NCBI RefSeq assembly: GCF_037949285.1
Contig: NZ_CP149926.1
Coordinates: forward strand, 1,343,501-1,407,500
Length of the DNA stretch: 64,000 nt
Reading direction: 5' to 3'
From: Thioclava sp. GXIMD4216
GTDB taxonomy: Bacteria; Pseudomonadota; Alphaproteobacteria; Rhodobacterales; Rhodobacteraceae
The notes under the pieces are model-generated. The model saw only the letters and a list, made by a program, of their open reading frames with translations. It did not search any database and was not told the origin of the DNA. Shown here piece by piece: positions 18,040-26,870 of this stretch. Position 1 is the stretch's first letter; each line of letters starts with the position of its first letter. The position numbers and the translations under genes were made by a program.

Positions 18040-18522
18040 TTAAGCAGAGTTGTCTGATGGGGGAAGGGGGCCGCCGGTTGTAATGCCGCGCCGCATGGCC
18101 GTTGCGCGTGCCTGCGCGATCCGCTCGTAAACAGGGGTCAATGCGGGGTCGGTGGTCTGGGGGAATTCGATGCCGGTCAGCACGAATCGGAACCGTGCAG
18201 AGCTCTCGGCCAAGGCCTCGATCCGGTCGATCATGATCAGACCGGAGCTGTTGACGAGATCTTCCACGGGGCCGGCGGCCAAGAGAACCGCCTCCATCGG
18301 GCTGGACAGGCGAGGCAAAGCGCAGGTGATGAATTCCCATGCCCAATCAGGCACTTCGGTGATGACATAGGCGCAGGCCTGCGCCCATGTCACGGGGCCA
18401 TCCAGCGGCGCGCGCAGCCAGTGCGCCGCCAGATCGTCGAGTGTCACGGGGCCTGCGGGGCAGTCCGGATCGTCCTGAAACCGGCTCAGAAGGTCCGGCG
18501 GCAGGACGGTCGGGCCGGTCAC
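18040..18522 (-). CDS. Conserved hypothetical protein coupled to prfC
   Basis: This acidic 160-residue cytoplasmic protein has no signal or membrane segment. Segments LDDLAAHWL, PDWAWEFITCAL, AAGPVEDLV and RIEALAESSARFRFVL recall DUF6869 proteins, but I am not certain of that family. The GTG start overlaps the prfC stop by 4 bases (GTGA), which makes translational coupling to RF3 likely; a longer start inside prfC is possible but unneeded. Function unknown. Confidence 0.7.
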   Translation of the reverse strand: MTGPTVLPPDLLSRFQDDPDCPAGPVTLDDLAAHWLRAPLDGPVTWAQACAYVITEVPDWAWEFITCALPRLSSPMEAVLLAAGPVEDLVNSSGLIMIDRIEALAESSARFRFVLTGIEFPQTTDPALTPVYERIAQARATAMRRGITTGGPLPPSDNSA

Positions 18523-20114
18523 TGCATCAGTTCCTTGGTGGCCGAGAGTGTAACCTCGGGATAGTCGCGCACCACGCGGTCGATGTCCCATTGCAAGCGC
18601 GTCAGGAAGACGGGATCGCCGTCATTATCTGTCGCCATATGTTGCTTGTTGGCATTGATCAGCTTTTCTTTCGCGTCGCCATTGCCCAGAACCCAGCGGG
18701 CCGAAGTGAATTGCGACGGCTCGAATCGCACCGGAATGCCGTATTCCAGTTCGATTCGGCTGGCCAGAACCTCGAATTGCAGCGCGCCCACAACGCCCAC
18801 GATAAAGCCCGAGCCGATCATCGGCTTGAAGACTTTCGCAGCCCCTTCCTCGGCGAATTGCATCAGCGCCTTTTCAAGGTGCTTGCCCTTCATCGGGTCG
18901 GTCGCGCGGACCGCCTGCAGCAGTTCCGGCGCGAAGGACGGGATGCCGGTGATATGCAGCATCTCGCCCTCGGTCAGCGCATCCCCAATGCGCAACTGGC
19001 CGTGGTTCGGGATACCGATGATATCGCCGCCCCATGCCTCGTCCGCCAGTTCCCGGTCGGCGGCAAGGAACAGCACGGGGCTGGAGATCGCCATCGGCTT
19101 TTTCGAGCGCACATGCATCAGCTTCATACCGCGTTCGAAATGGCCCGAAATCAGGCGCACGAAGGCCACGCGGTCGCGGTGCTTGGGGTCCATATTGGCC
19201 TGCACTTTGAAAACAAAGCCCTGCACTTTCTTTTCGTCGGGCGCGATCTGGCGTTCGGCGGCATTGGCGGGCTGCGGCTCGGGGCCGTAATTGCCGATCC
19301 CGTCCATCAGCTCCTTCACCCCAAAGCTGTTGATCGCCGAGCCGAACCAGATGGGGGTCATATGGCCCTCAAGGAAGGACTGACGGTCGAAGGCGGGCAG
19401 AAGCTCGCGGGCCATCTCGACCTCTTCGCGCAGCTTGGCCAGCAGGTCTTCGGGAATATGCTCTTCAAGTTTGGGGTCATCAAGCCCCTCCAGCTTGATC
19501 GATTCCGCCACCTTGTTGCGGTCGGCACGGTCCATCAGTTCCAGCCGGTCGTTGAGCATGTCATAGGCGCCAAGGAAATCGCGCCCGATGCCAATGGGCC
19601 ACGAAGCCGGTGAGACGTCGATGGCAAGGTTTTCCTGAATCTCGTCGATGATCTCGAAGACATCGCGGGATTCGCGGTCCATCTTGTTACAGAAGGTCAG
19701 AATGGGCAGGTCGCGCAACCGGCAGACCTCGAAGAGCTTCTGGGTCTGGCTTTCCACACCCTTCGCCCCGTCGATCACCATGATCGCCGCATCTACCGCT
19801 GTCAGCGTCCGGTAGGTGTCTTCCGAGAAATCCGAGTGGCCGGGCGTATCGACCAGATTATAGCGGAAGGTCTTGTAATCGAAGGACATTGCCGATGCCG
19901 AGACCGAGATCCCGCGGTCTTTTTCCATCTGCATGAAGTCCGAGCGCGTCCGGCGTGCCTCGCCCTTGGCGCGGACCTGTCCGGCCATCTGGATGGCGCC
20001 GCCGAAAAGCAGGAACTTTTCGGTGAGTGTGGTCTTGCCAGCGTCGGGGTGCGAAATGATCGCGAAGGTCCGGCGGCGGGCGATTTCAGGCGGGAGTTCG
20101 GGACGGTTGCTCAT
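18519..20114 (-). CDS. prfC: Peptide chain release factor 3
   Basis: This 531-residue translational GTPase removes RF1 and RF2 from the ribosome after peptide release. The G domain (about 1-280) contains SHPDAGKTTLTEK (G1), RGISVSASAMSF (G2), DTPGHSDFSEDTY (G3) and CNKMDRES (G4). Domain II and the RF3-specific C-terminal domain (about 390-520, with VGVVGALQFEVL) follow. The start is the ATG beginning MSNRPELPPEI. The length agrees with the family. It is followed without a gap by a hypothetical gene on the same strand. Confidence 0.96.
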   Translation of the reverse strand: MSNRPELPPEIARRRTFAIISHPDAGKTTLTEKFLLFGGAIQMAGQVRAKGEARRTRSDFMQMEKDRGISVSASAMSFDYKTFRYNLVDTPGHSDFSEDTYRTLTAVDAAIMVIDGAKGVESQTQKLFEVCRLRDLPILTFCNKMDRESRDVFEIIDEIQENLAIDVSPASWPIGIGRDFLGAYDMLNDRLELMDRADRNKVAESIKLEGLDDPKLEEHIPEDLLAKLREEVEMARELLPAFDRQSFLEGHMTPIWFGSAINSFGVKELMDGIGNYGPEPQPANAAERQIAPDEKKVQGFVFKVQANMDPKHRDRVAFVRLISGHFERGMKLMHVRSKKPMAISSPVLFLAADRELADEAWGGDIIGIPNHGQLRIGDALTEGEMLHITGIPSFAPELLQAVRATDPMKGKHLEKALMQFAEEGAAKVFKPMIGSGFIVGVVGALQFEVLASRIELEYGIPVRFEPSQFTSARWVLGNGDAKEKLINANKQHMATDNDGDPVFLTRLQWDIDRVVRDYPEVTLSATKELMQ

Positions 20115-20263
20115 GGATCGCCTCATACAATGGCCCGTGCGACATGGCAATTATGAAGCGTGTCCCTTCCTGCCGGAACGCCTCGCAGCGCAGGGTTCGA
20201 AAGGTCTTTGACCTCTTGCATCTTTTCGGTAACGTGCCCGTGATCGTTATTGGAGATTCTGCT

Positions 20264-20866
20264 GTGAAGAATGGTTTGGCATTGATTTGTGTGATTGGCC
20301 TTGTGGCCGGCTGCGGTGGCGGCAGCGGTGGCGGATCCGGCGCGTCGGGCACTCAGGCAATGGCGCTGAATGCAGCGGCGGCCGCTGAGCGCCTCGATAC
20401 GCTCGAGCAGACCGAAGGTCTGACCGATTACGACAATCTGCCGAGCTCGGGCCGCGCGACCTATAACGGCTATGGTGTTCTGGTGAATGACGCGGAAGAA
20501 AACGGGTTCATCGGCAAAGCGACGCTGACGGCGGATTTCGGTGATGACAGTCTGAGCGGACATGTGGAGCAGTTCGGATATGCCGAGGCGGCGGATGGTG
20601 CCACCAAGCTGTCTTCTGCCAGCGGTCGTCTGGATATCACCAACGGCACCATCACGGATCTGGCCGGAACGGCGCAGATTGACGCGGATGTCTCGGGCAA
20701 TGTGACGGGAGGTGGCAAGACCGTGGTGGTGGACGGTCAGGCGACGGGGACCTTTGTCGGGGATGATTACGATGGCATCGGTCTGGCGGCCTCGCCCGAC
20801 ACGATGACCGCAACCGAAAACGGGGTGCAGAGCGATTACTATCTGGCGGTGATCGGCGAACGCTAA
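20264..20866 (+). CDS. Lipoprotein with transferrin-binding-protein-like beta-barrel domain
   Basis: This 200-residue exported lipoprotein has a signal of about 16 residues ending LVAG, with the lipid cysteine at C17, and then a Gly/Ser linker. The remainder has the pattern of TbpB-like barrels: ATYNGYGVLV, GKATLTADFGDDSLSGHV, ASGRLDITNGTI and GTFVGDDYDGIG, alternating hydrophobic strands with small polar turns. Such domains occur in surface or periplasmic solute-binding lipoproteins, and some need Slam-type exporters. The start is a GTG with GGAG at 8 bases. It is divergent from prfC across 149 bases. No iron transporter or Slam gene is nearby; the ligand is unknown. Confidence 0.72.
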   Translation: MKNGLALICVIGLVAGCGGGSGGGSGASGTQAMALNAAAAAERLDTLEQTEGLTDYDNLPSSGRATYNGYGVLVNDAEENGFIGKATLTADFGDDSLSGHVEQFGYAEAADGATKLSSASGRLDITNGTITDLAGTAQIDADVSGNVTGGGKTVVVDGQATGTFVGDDYDGIGLAASPDTMTATENGVQSDYYLAVIGER

Positions 20867-20919
20867 GACGGAACCGGAGGGCGGGTCATGATGTTTTGCC
20901 GCAAACGGAGGACATCATC

Positions 20920-21231
20920 ATGGCCCAGTCCGGTCACCGGACCCCGCATCGGCGGACCCCCGGGAAAACCGCCAGCCAGAACAATCCCGCTTTGAAAGAC
21001 GCGGACCTTTACGACACCCTGCGTAGCAAGGGGATGTCGAAGGAGAAGGCGGCGCGCATTTCCAATGCCCATGCCAATCCCCATCTGCATCCCTCCGAAA
21101 AGGGCGGCAAGGCCCCCCGTTACGAGGAATGGACCAAGCACGCGCTCTATCGTCATGCGCAGGAGATTGGGCTCGACGGGCGCTCCGGCATGACAAAGCC
21201 ACAGCTGATCAAGGCGCTCCGGCGCCATTGA
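20920..21231 (+). CDS. Small basic DUF7218-like protein
   Basis: This 103-residue basic protein has a conserved segment ADLYDTLRSKGMSKEKAARISNA (about 27-49) and a C-terminal helical part with SGMTKPQLIKAL that resembles the Rho-N or SAP-like helix-extended-loop-helix. This layout matches the DUF7218 family, for which no function is established; nucleic-acid binding is plausible. The ATG has GGAGG at 8 bases. It is convergent with the Hint gene 9 bases away. Confidence 0.7.
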   Translation: MAQSGHRTPHRRTPGKTASQNNPALKDADLYDTLRSKGMSKEKAARISNAHANPHLHPSEKGGKAPRYEEWTKHALYRHAQEIGLDGRSGMTKPQLIKALRRH

Positions 21232-21240
21232 TCCCGTCTC

Positions 21241-22233
21241 TCAGCGGCGCTTGCTGAACAGCGTGTCGCGCCCGATACGCTCCAGCATCTCGCGGCCTGC
21301 CTCGGTGCCGAAATGCGGCTTATGTGCCAGATCCGGCATGCGGGCACGGATTTCGGCGGTCAGCTGTTCGGGCATTTGCGACAGGCTTGCCTCCGTCACC
21401 ATCAGGCTTTCGATGGGGATGCCCTCGGCATAGATGATTTCGTGACGATCGAAAATCAGCGCGTAATAATCGACATATCCGCCCTCGCGGCGCCAGACAT
21501 GTTCGTCATCAACCAGATGCTTGGCCTGCACCAGCAACTCTGCCGTATGGCCGATGCGGGCGGGGCCGCGCCGATACAGGAACAGCCGGTGATGCGGGCT
21601 GACCACAAGGTCGCCCTCATTGCCCAATGTGCCACTGGAAATCACCACCGGCGCGAAGCTGCCGAAGGCGCGCATGGTGGATTTCGTGATCAGGCGCAAC
21701 GGCTGCGGGCCGTTATCGCGGGTCAGGATACGGTCGCCCGGTTGCAGGGTTTCGATAGGACGCTGCGCACCGCCTGCAATGGTGATCATGGTGCCGGTGG
21801 TAAAGGCCACGCAGATCAGGTCGGTCAGTCGTGCCGATCCGGGGTCTTCATGCGCTTCGAGCAAGGTATAATCGACCCGCGCGGCGATCGGGGACATCGG
21901 CAGCACAAACAGCGTGTCATCCGCACTATTGCGCAGCAACAGCATATCCACGCTATCGCCTTCGGGGGCCATCAGCACATGGCGCGAGACCACCTCGATC
22001 GGTTGGCCGCTCTGCCCGATATCCGACCCTTCCGCGATGCGCTGACTGTCCCCGTCGACCTCGAACATCAGCCGCAGCGGGCGGGCGTCGCGATCGAGTT
22101 GATAGACATCGCCGGGCACGCAGAAGGCGGCCAGATCCAACCCGTCGCCCTGATTGGCACCGGCGGTGACCCAGAACAGGTTGGCATCGAAAACATGGAC
22201 AGTCTGCGTGGTTTGCAAGGTTGCTAGGCTCAT
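21241..22233 (-). CDS. Hint (Hedgehog/intein-type) domain protein
   Basis: This 330-residue protein is of a type common in Rhodobacterales. The N-terminal part (about 1-135) has no clear domain. The Hint_2 domain begins at about residue 140 (CVAFTTGTMI), continues with RPIETLQPGDRILTRD, has VSPHHRLFL at about 211-219, and ends with RHEIIYAEGIPIESL (263-277). The position normally held by the autocatalytic cysteine (before FTPGT) is alanine 143, with a cysteine two residues earlier (C141). Self-cleavage may therefore be altered or absent. The function of the family is unknown. It has its own promoter region, divergent from the SDR gene. Confidence 0.82.
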   Translation of the reverse strand: MSLATLQTTQTVHVFDANLFWVTAGANQGDGLDLAAFCVPGDVYQLDRDARPLRLMFEVDGDSQRIAEGSDIGQSGQPIEVVSRHVLMAPEGDSVDMLLLRNSADDTLFVLPMSPIAARVDYTLLEAHEDPGSARLTDLICVAFTTGTMITIAGGAQRPIETLQPGDRILTRDNGPQPLRLITKSTMRAFGSFAPVVISSGTLGNEGDLVVSPHHRLFLYRRGPARIGHTAELLVQAKHLVDDEHVWRREGGYVDYYALIFDRHEIIYAEGIPIESLMVTEASLSQMPEQLTAEIRARMPDLAHKPHFGTEAGREMLERIGRDTLFSKRR

Positions 22234-22381
22234 GAGGACAGGACTATCGTGGCGTGAATATCTGGTATTAACCTATATTTCCTGACGATGGCTTAAGAAA
22301 GGCATGACTGTGTCAATCTTAGGCTTGCGACCCAAGAGCAGAGTGATAGCTGTTGGGATGATTGAAATTTAGGAGGGTCGC

Positions 22382-23164
22382 ATGGATTTGGGTATTCGCG
22401 GAAAACGGGCCATTGTTTGTGCCGGATCTAAAGGTCTGGGGCGTGGCTGCGCCGAGGCACTGGCCGAGGCAGGGGTCGATCTGATCCTCAATGCGCGCTC
22501 GGCGGATGTTCTGGACGCGGCTGCACAGGAGATCGCCAAGACCTACGGTGTCAGCGTCACGCCGGTGGCCGCAGATATCACCACCGAGGAAGGCCGCGCC
22601 AAGGTGATGGCGGCGGCAGGCGAGGGGATCGACATTCTTGTCAATAATGCGGGCGGACCGCCTCCGGGGCTGTGGTCTGACTGGAATCGCGATGATTTCA
22701 TCAAGGCGCTTGATGCCAATATGCTGGCGCCGATTGCGATGATGCAGGCGGTGCTGCCCGCGATGATGGAACGCGGCTGGGGGCGTGTCGTCAATATCAC
22801 CTCGCAATCCGTCCGTGCGCCGATTGCCCAGCTTGGCCTGTCGAACTCGGCCCGTTCGGGGCTGACGGGCTTCGTGGCGGGCACGTCGCGGCAGGTTGCA
22901 GGCAGTGGTGTGACCATCAACAACATGCTGCCCGGCATCCATGCGACAGATCGCGCCGTGTCTTTGGACAGCAATGTGGTCAAGGCGGAAGGCATCAGCA
23001 TGGAGGAAGCCAAAGCCCGCCGTGCCAAGACCATTCCTGCGGGCCGCTATGGCACAACGACCGAATTCGGGGCCATGTGTGCCTTCCTGTGTTCGCAGCA
23101 TGCGGGGTTCATCGTCGGGCAGAATATCATGCTGGATGGCGGGGCCGCGAATATCTCGGTGTAA
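22382..23164 (+). CDS. SDR-family oxidoreductase with atypical active site
   Basis: This 260-residue Rossmann protein of the FabG-like short-chain dehydrogenase family has the cofactor loop AGSKGLGRG (14-22), NNAGG (88-92) and the ITSQS segment (139-143). The catalytic YxxxK is replaced: the aligned residues are S154 and R158 in LGLSNSARSGL. A BKR-like SDR subgroup lacking the normal catalytic tetrad is known, and this fits it. The reaction cannot be predicted. The ATG has AGGAGG at 5 bases. A terminator separates it from the downstream ABC ATPase gene. Confidence 0.87.
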   Translation: MDLGIRGKRAIVCAGSKGLGRGCAEALAEAGVDLILNARSADVLDAAAQEIAKTYGVSVTPVAADITTEEGRAKVMAAAGEGIDILVNNAGGPPPGLWSDWNRDDFIKALDANMLAPIAMMQAVLPAMMERGWGRVVNITSQSVRAPIAQLGLSNSARSGLTGFVAGTSRQVAGSGVTINNMLPGIHATDRAVSLDSNVVKAEGISMEEAKARRAKTIPAGRYGTTTEFGAMCAFLCSQHAGFIVGQNIMLDGGAANISV

Positions 23165-23176
23165 TCCCCAAGACGG

Positions 23177-23200
23177 AAGGGGCGCGTATTGCGCCCTTTT
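23177..23200 (+). terminator. Terminator of the SDR gene
   Basis: GGGCGC/GCGCCC with a 5-base loop is followed by TTTT, 15 bases after the SDR stop. Confidence 0.75.
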
Positions 23201-23288
23201 CGCCGCAGGTGATGATTGGCAAAACGCCTGTTTTTCTCTAAGGACGGCGCAGTCGTTTTCCATCCGCCCCGCCGAGAACAGGACCGCC

Positions 23289-24380
23289 ATGAGCCCCACC
23301 GCCCAGATCCCGCCGCGCCTAGAAGTTCAGGGGCTGTTTCGCAGCTTCGAGGGGCGTATGGCGGTGGAGGATGTGTCCTTCAGTATCCGGGCGGGGCAGG
23401 TGACCTGTCTGCTTGGCCCGTCCGGCTGCGGGAAGTCCACGACATTGCGGATGATCGCGGGCGTCGAGATGCAGGATCGTGGCCGGATTCTGGTGGATGG
23501 CACCCTGATCTGCGACACCGTGTTCCGCGTGCCGCCAGAGCGCCGCGCGATTGGCCTCATGTTTCAGGATTTCGCGCTTTTTCCGCATCTTTCTGTGGCA
23601 GAGAATGTCGCCTTCGGTCTTTCGGGGCCGTCACGGGTCAAGCGCCAGCGGGTCGAGGAATTGCTGGGCCGTGTGCATCTGGCCCATCATATCGACGATT
23701 TTCCCCACCAGTTGTCGGGCGGCGAACAGCAGCGCGTGGCTCTGGCCCGCGCATTGGCGCCGCGCCCGCGTATCCTGTTGATGGACGAGCCTTTTTCGGG
23801 GCTGGATGAGCGTCTGCGCGACGATATCCGCGACGAGACGCTGGCGCTTCTGAAAGAGGAAGGTACCGCCGTTCTGCTGGTGACACACGAACCCCAAGAG
23901 GCCATGCGGATGGCCGACGAGATCCTGCTGATGCGCGGTGGGCGTATTGTTCAGGGGGGCGCGCCCTATAATCTGTATAACGCGCCTGTGGATCGCGCGG
24001 CGGCCAGTTTCTTCTCGGATATCAATGTGATCCGTGCACGTGTCGAAGGCGCGCTGACCCGCACGCCCTTCGGGGAATTTCTGGCGCCGGGACGCGCGGA
24101 TGGCTCCGAGGTGGATATCGTGATCCGCCCGCAGCATCTGAAAATCGATTTCGACCGTGCAGGGCAGGGGCCTTTGCCGACGCCGCAAGATGGCACCGCC
24201 GCACGCGCCCTTGTCGAACGCGCCCGCTTCATGGGACGCGAGAGCCTTGTGGAATTCCGGATGGAATATGACGGTTCGGTATTGAAGGCGACGGTGCCCA
24301 ATGTGTTCCTGCCGAAAGCGGGCACGCCAATGTGGCTGATGATCCGGCGCGACCGTTGCTTTGTGTTTCCGGTCACCTGA
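23289..24380 (+). CDS. ABC transporter ATP-binding protein, FbpC/AfuC-like
   Basis: This 363-residue ATPase has Walker A GPSGCGKST (43-51), Q-loop MFQDFALFPHLSVAENVAFG (91-110), signature LSGGEQQRV (142-150), Walker B ILLMDEPFSGLD (162-173) and the switch histidine H200. The C-terminal TOBE-like regulatory domain (about 250-360, with VIRPQHLKI) matches ferric iron and related solute importers. The ATG begins MSPTAQIPP; the frame is open upstream through the SDR gene. No permease or binding protein is adjacent, so its partners must lie elsewhere or be missing. Substrate uncertain. Confidence 0.88.
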   Translation: MSPTAQIPPRLEVQGLFRSFEGRMAVEDVSFSIRAGQVTCLLGPSGCGKSTTLRMIAGVEMQDRGRILVDGTLICDTVFRVPPERRAIGLMFQDFALFPHLSVAENVAFGLSGPSRVKRQRVEELLGRVHLAHHIDDFPHQLSGGEQQRVALARALAPRPRILLMDEPFSGLDERLRDDIRDETLALLKEEGTAVLLVTHEPQEAMRMADEILLMRGGRIVQGGAPYNLYNAPVDRAAASFFSDINVIRARVEGALTRTPFGEFLAPGRADGSEVDIVIRPQHLKIDFDRAGQGPLPTPQDGTAARALVERARFMGRESLVEFRMEYDGSVLKATVPNVFLPKAGTPMWLMIRRDRCFVFPVT

Positions 24381-24401
24381 GGTCCGGTTGCCCGCAGGCG
24401 T

Positions 24402-24599
24402 CTATGCCTTGGCGGCGTCGGGGGTGGGGGGCGCGGCCTTGCGCCGCCGTGGCAGGTCCTTGAGGATCTTCTGCCGTTCCATATGCGACATCGTTCCCCA
24501 GCGCGCGATCTCGTCGAGTGAGCGCAGACAGTCGAGGCAGGTCTGGCTGGCCGGATCGAAGGTGCAGATATTGCGGCAGGGGCTTTTGATGCGGGCCAT
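24402..24599 (-). CDS. DUF1289 small cysteine protein
   Basis: This 65-residue protein has the DUF1289 pattern SPCRNICTFDPASQTCLDCLRS, with four cysteines likely to bind a metal, then the conserved EIARWGTMS segment and a basic tail. Function unknown. Its ATG shares one base with the ruvX stop (TGATG), making it the third gene of ccmI-ruvX-DUF1289. Confidence 0.86.
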   Translation of the reverse strand: MARIKSPCRNICTFDPASQTCLDCLRSLDEIARWGTMSHMERQKILKDLPRRRKAAPPTPDAAKA

Positions 24600-25075
24600 C
24601 AGGTGCTGCGAGTCAGATTGGCCAGACGGTCCAGCGCCCCCTGCAGAATGAAGCTCGCGGCCACATTGTCGATCCGCTCGGCGCGTTTGGCGCGCGACAG
24701 GTCGGCCTCCAGCATGGCGCGTTCTGCAGCGACGGTGGACAGGCGTTCGTCCCAGAAGCCGATGGGGAGGTCCTGCATCCGCGCGATATTGCGGGCAAAG
24801 GCGCGGGTCGATTGGGCGCGCGGCCCCTCCGAACCATCCATGTTCATCGGCAGGCCGAGGATGATCGCGCAGGTCTCGCGTTCGGCCACAATCCGGAAAA
24901 GAGCCTCGGCATCGGCGGTGAATTTGGTGCGCTTGATGGTCAGGATCGGGCTGGCCACCGAGCGCAGCATATCCGACCCCGCCACCCCGATGGTTTTGGT
25001 GCCCAGATCCAGCCCGAGGATCGAGCCCATACGAGGCAGGGCGGCGGCAAATTCGGTGATGTCTTCAAAAATCAT
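24599..25075 (-). CDS. ruvX: Holliday junction resolvase-like protein RuvX (YqgF)
   Basis: This 158-residue RNase H-fold nuclease is implicated in 16S rRNA 5' maturation and junction resolution. The acidic residues expected in the active site are D23 ([10 protein letters not shown]), E110 (FWDERLST) and D136 (RIDNVAAS). [14 protein letters not shown] is the family signature. It overlaps the ccmI stop by 4 bases (ATGA) and ends in TGATG with the DUF1289 gene, so all three are cotranslated. Confidence 0.93.
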   Translation of the reverse strand: MIFEDITEFAAALPRMGSILGLDLGTKTIGVAGSDMLRSVASPILTIKRTKFTADAEALFRIVAERETCAIILGLPMNMDGSEGPRAQSTRAFARNIARMQDLPIGFWDERLSTVAAERAMLEADLSRAKRAERIDNVAASFILQGALDRLANLTRST

Positions 25076-26598
25076 TGCGCAAGCCCGATCTGTTTTGCGG
25101 TAGCGGTGATATGGGCAAGTGCGGCGGGATCATCGGCCAGCGCGGTCTGCGCCTTGGCGTAAAGATCTGCCGCGCGGTCGGTCTGGTTCAGGGTCATCAG
25201 GGCCCGCAGGCCACGGTCCCATTCGGACGCGTCTCCGCCTTCGGTCTCAAGCCGTTCCACCAGCCCGTCGACCATGCCCTGAATCATCTTCTGCCGGTCT
25301 TCCGGCGTCATATCCTGTGCATTCCTGACGTCTTCCGCGCTGGGGCCTGTCTGGCCCGCAGCCGCCACATCAAAGGGCCATTTGCCCTCGGCGGCCTGAT
25401 CCAGCAGGGTCAGGGCCTCGGGGGCCTTGGCAAAGACGCCGCGCGCCTCCGAGAGGATGGCGGTCACCTGTTCGGACTGGTCCAGAAGCCGCAGGCCAGC
25501 CAGAAGCGTGGCCCAGTCTTCCGCGCTGCCGCCGCGATTGGCCAGTTGGGTCTGCAGGGCGTTCACCTTGTCGGACAGGGCGGTGGCGCGCTGGTCCTGT
25601 GGCAGCTTCTCGGCTGCGATCAGGTCCGCAAGGCTCGGACCGAGCGTGCCCAGTTCCGGAGGTTGGTAATCGGGCTGGCCTGCAAGCCATGCAACGGTCG
25701 GCATATTGTCCAGCACCGGCTGCACCCAGTCATCCTGCCGTGTGCTGTCGCGCAAAAGGGCATCCCAGATGCGGAAGGTCCGGTCGGGACGGCCATTCTG
25801 GGCCATCATCAGGCCGATGTAATAGCGTGCGCGCCCGTTGGATTTGTCAAGCGTTACGGCCTTGCCAAAGGCGGCTTCGGCTTCGGGCGTGACCAGACCG
25901 CCAGCCGCGATCACCCGGTATTCGCCCAGACTGGCCGCATCCTCTGCGGTCGCCTTGTCCCCCAGAACCGCAATCAGTTTTTCCTGTGCCGCCACTCCGG
26001 CATGCAGATTGCCGACATTGATTTCGTTGCGCGCCAGAAGCCGCAGCCCTGCCGGATCATTGGGACGGGCTGCCACGGCATCGCGGAGCCTGTCCATCAA
26101 TGCGGAAAATTGCGCATCGACCTGAGGCTTGCGGTATTTTTTGGCGAAATCGGCCTCTGCCTGATCCTGATGCGGGCGGCCCAGATAGCTTTGATCCGCC
26201 AAGGCCAGCCGCGCATTGATCGGCTGGTCCGCATAGCCATCCGCGCCCAGATCCAGATACAGCCCCGCTGCGCCGCCAAGGCAGGCCAGAATCACCACGC
26301 TGATCGCCAGTCGCGCCGCTTTGGGCGCGCGGGGCGGGGCTGATGCGGCCCGTGCGGCACGGTCGGCCTCTAGCAGCTTGCGCGAGATTTCGATCCGTGC
26401 CCGTTCGGCCTCGTCAGGAGAAAGGATGCCGCGGGCCAGATCGCGGTCGACCTCGGCCAACTGGTCCCGATAGACCTGCATATCATGGCGCTCGGTGGTG
26501 TCGCTTTCATCCGCTTCGTCGCGCTGACGCCATAGCGGGAGCAGAAAGATCAGCGCGACAAGCACCAAAATGACGGCGATTAGAATCCAGAACAGCAT
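25072..26598 (-). CDS. ccmI: Cytochrome c biogenesis protein CcmI (CycH)
   Basis: This 508-residue inner membrane protein chaperones apocytochrome c to the CcmFH ligation complex. Membrane segment 1 (about 2-22) and segment 2 (about 95-115) enclose a cytoplasmic leucine-rich loop with [21 protein letters not shown]. The long periplasmic C-terminal part has TPR-like repeats (for example [16 protein letters not shown]) that bind apocytochrome. The length is in the range of alphaproteobacterial CcmI. It heads the ccmI-ruvX-DUF1289 operon. Other ccm genes are not in the window. Confidence 0.92.
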   Translation of the reverse strand: MLFWILIAVILVLVALIFLLPLWRQRDEADESDTTERHDMQVYRDQLAEVDRDLARGILSPDEAERARIEISRKLLEADRAARAASAPPRAPKAARLAISVVILACLGGAAGLYLDLGADGYADQPINARLALADQSYLGRPHQDQAEADFAKKYRKPQVDAQFSALMDRLRDAVAARPNDPAGLRLLARNEINVGNLHAGVAAQEKLIAVLGDKATAEDAASLGEYRVIAAGGLVTPEAEAAFGKAVTLDKSNGRARYYIGLMMAQNGRPDRTFRIWDALLRDSTRQDDWVQPVLDNMPTVAWLAGQPDYQPPELGTLGPSLADLIAAEKLPQDQRATALSDKVNALQTQLANRGGSAEDWATLLAGLRLLDQSEQVTAILSEARGVFAKAPEALTLLDQAAEGKWPFDVAAAGQTGPSAEDVRNAQDMTPEDRQKMIQGMVDGLVERLETEGGDASEWDRGLRALMTLNQTDRAADLYAKAQTALADDPAALAHITATAKQIGLAQ

Positions 26599-26730
26599 CT
26601 ATACTTCCCCTTGCCCGTCTTCCCTTAGGCAAAACCGGTGCTCTACGGAAGCTTTATCCTGAATTTGGCACGAAAGTGACCCCCAATAACGTCCTAGTCG
26701 CGCGGCGAATGGTACAGATGTCCCCTGAAA

Positions 26731-26778
26731 ACGCGTCATTTTAAACGCGTGTCGCATTTAGACGAAAAATGCCGCGAC
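26731..26778. promoter_or_regulatory. Repeat-rich upstream region of soxB
   Basis: Two palindromic ACGCGT hexamers (26731-26736 and 26745-26750) are 14 bases apart. An imperfect dyad GTCGCATTT / AAATGCCGCGAC (26751-26778) follows. They lie about 95-140 bases upstream of soxB in the 272-base space divergent from ccmI. They are candidate operators; the regulator is unknown. Confidence 0.4.
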
Positions 26779-26870
26779 TGGGAGGCTTTCCTCGGGCCTG
26801 CGGGTCCATCAAAAAGGGGAAGGCGGGCGGTGACCCGTGTTGAACGATTTCAGGACAGGAGAGCCGGGGC

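Noticed and set aside
26779..26870. Possible glycine riboswitch in the soxB leader (AGGACAGGAGAG stretch)
   Set aside because: The conserved GCCGAAGGAGCAA and CTCAGGCAAAAGGAC cores of the glycine aptamer are absent.
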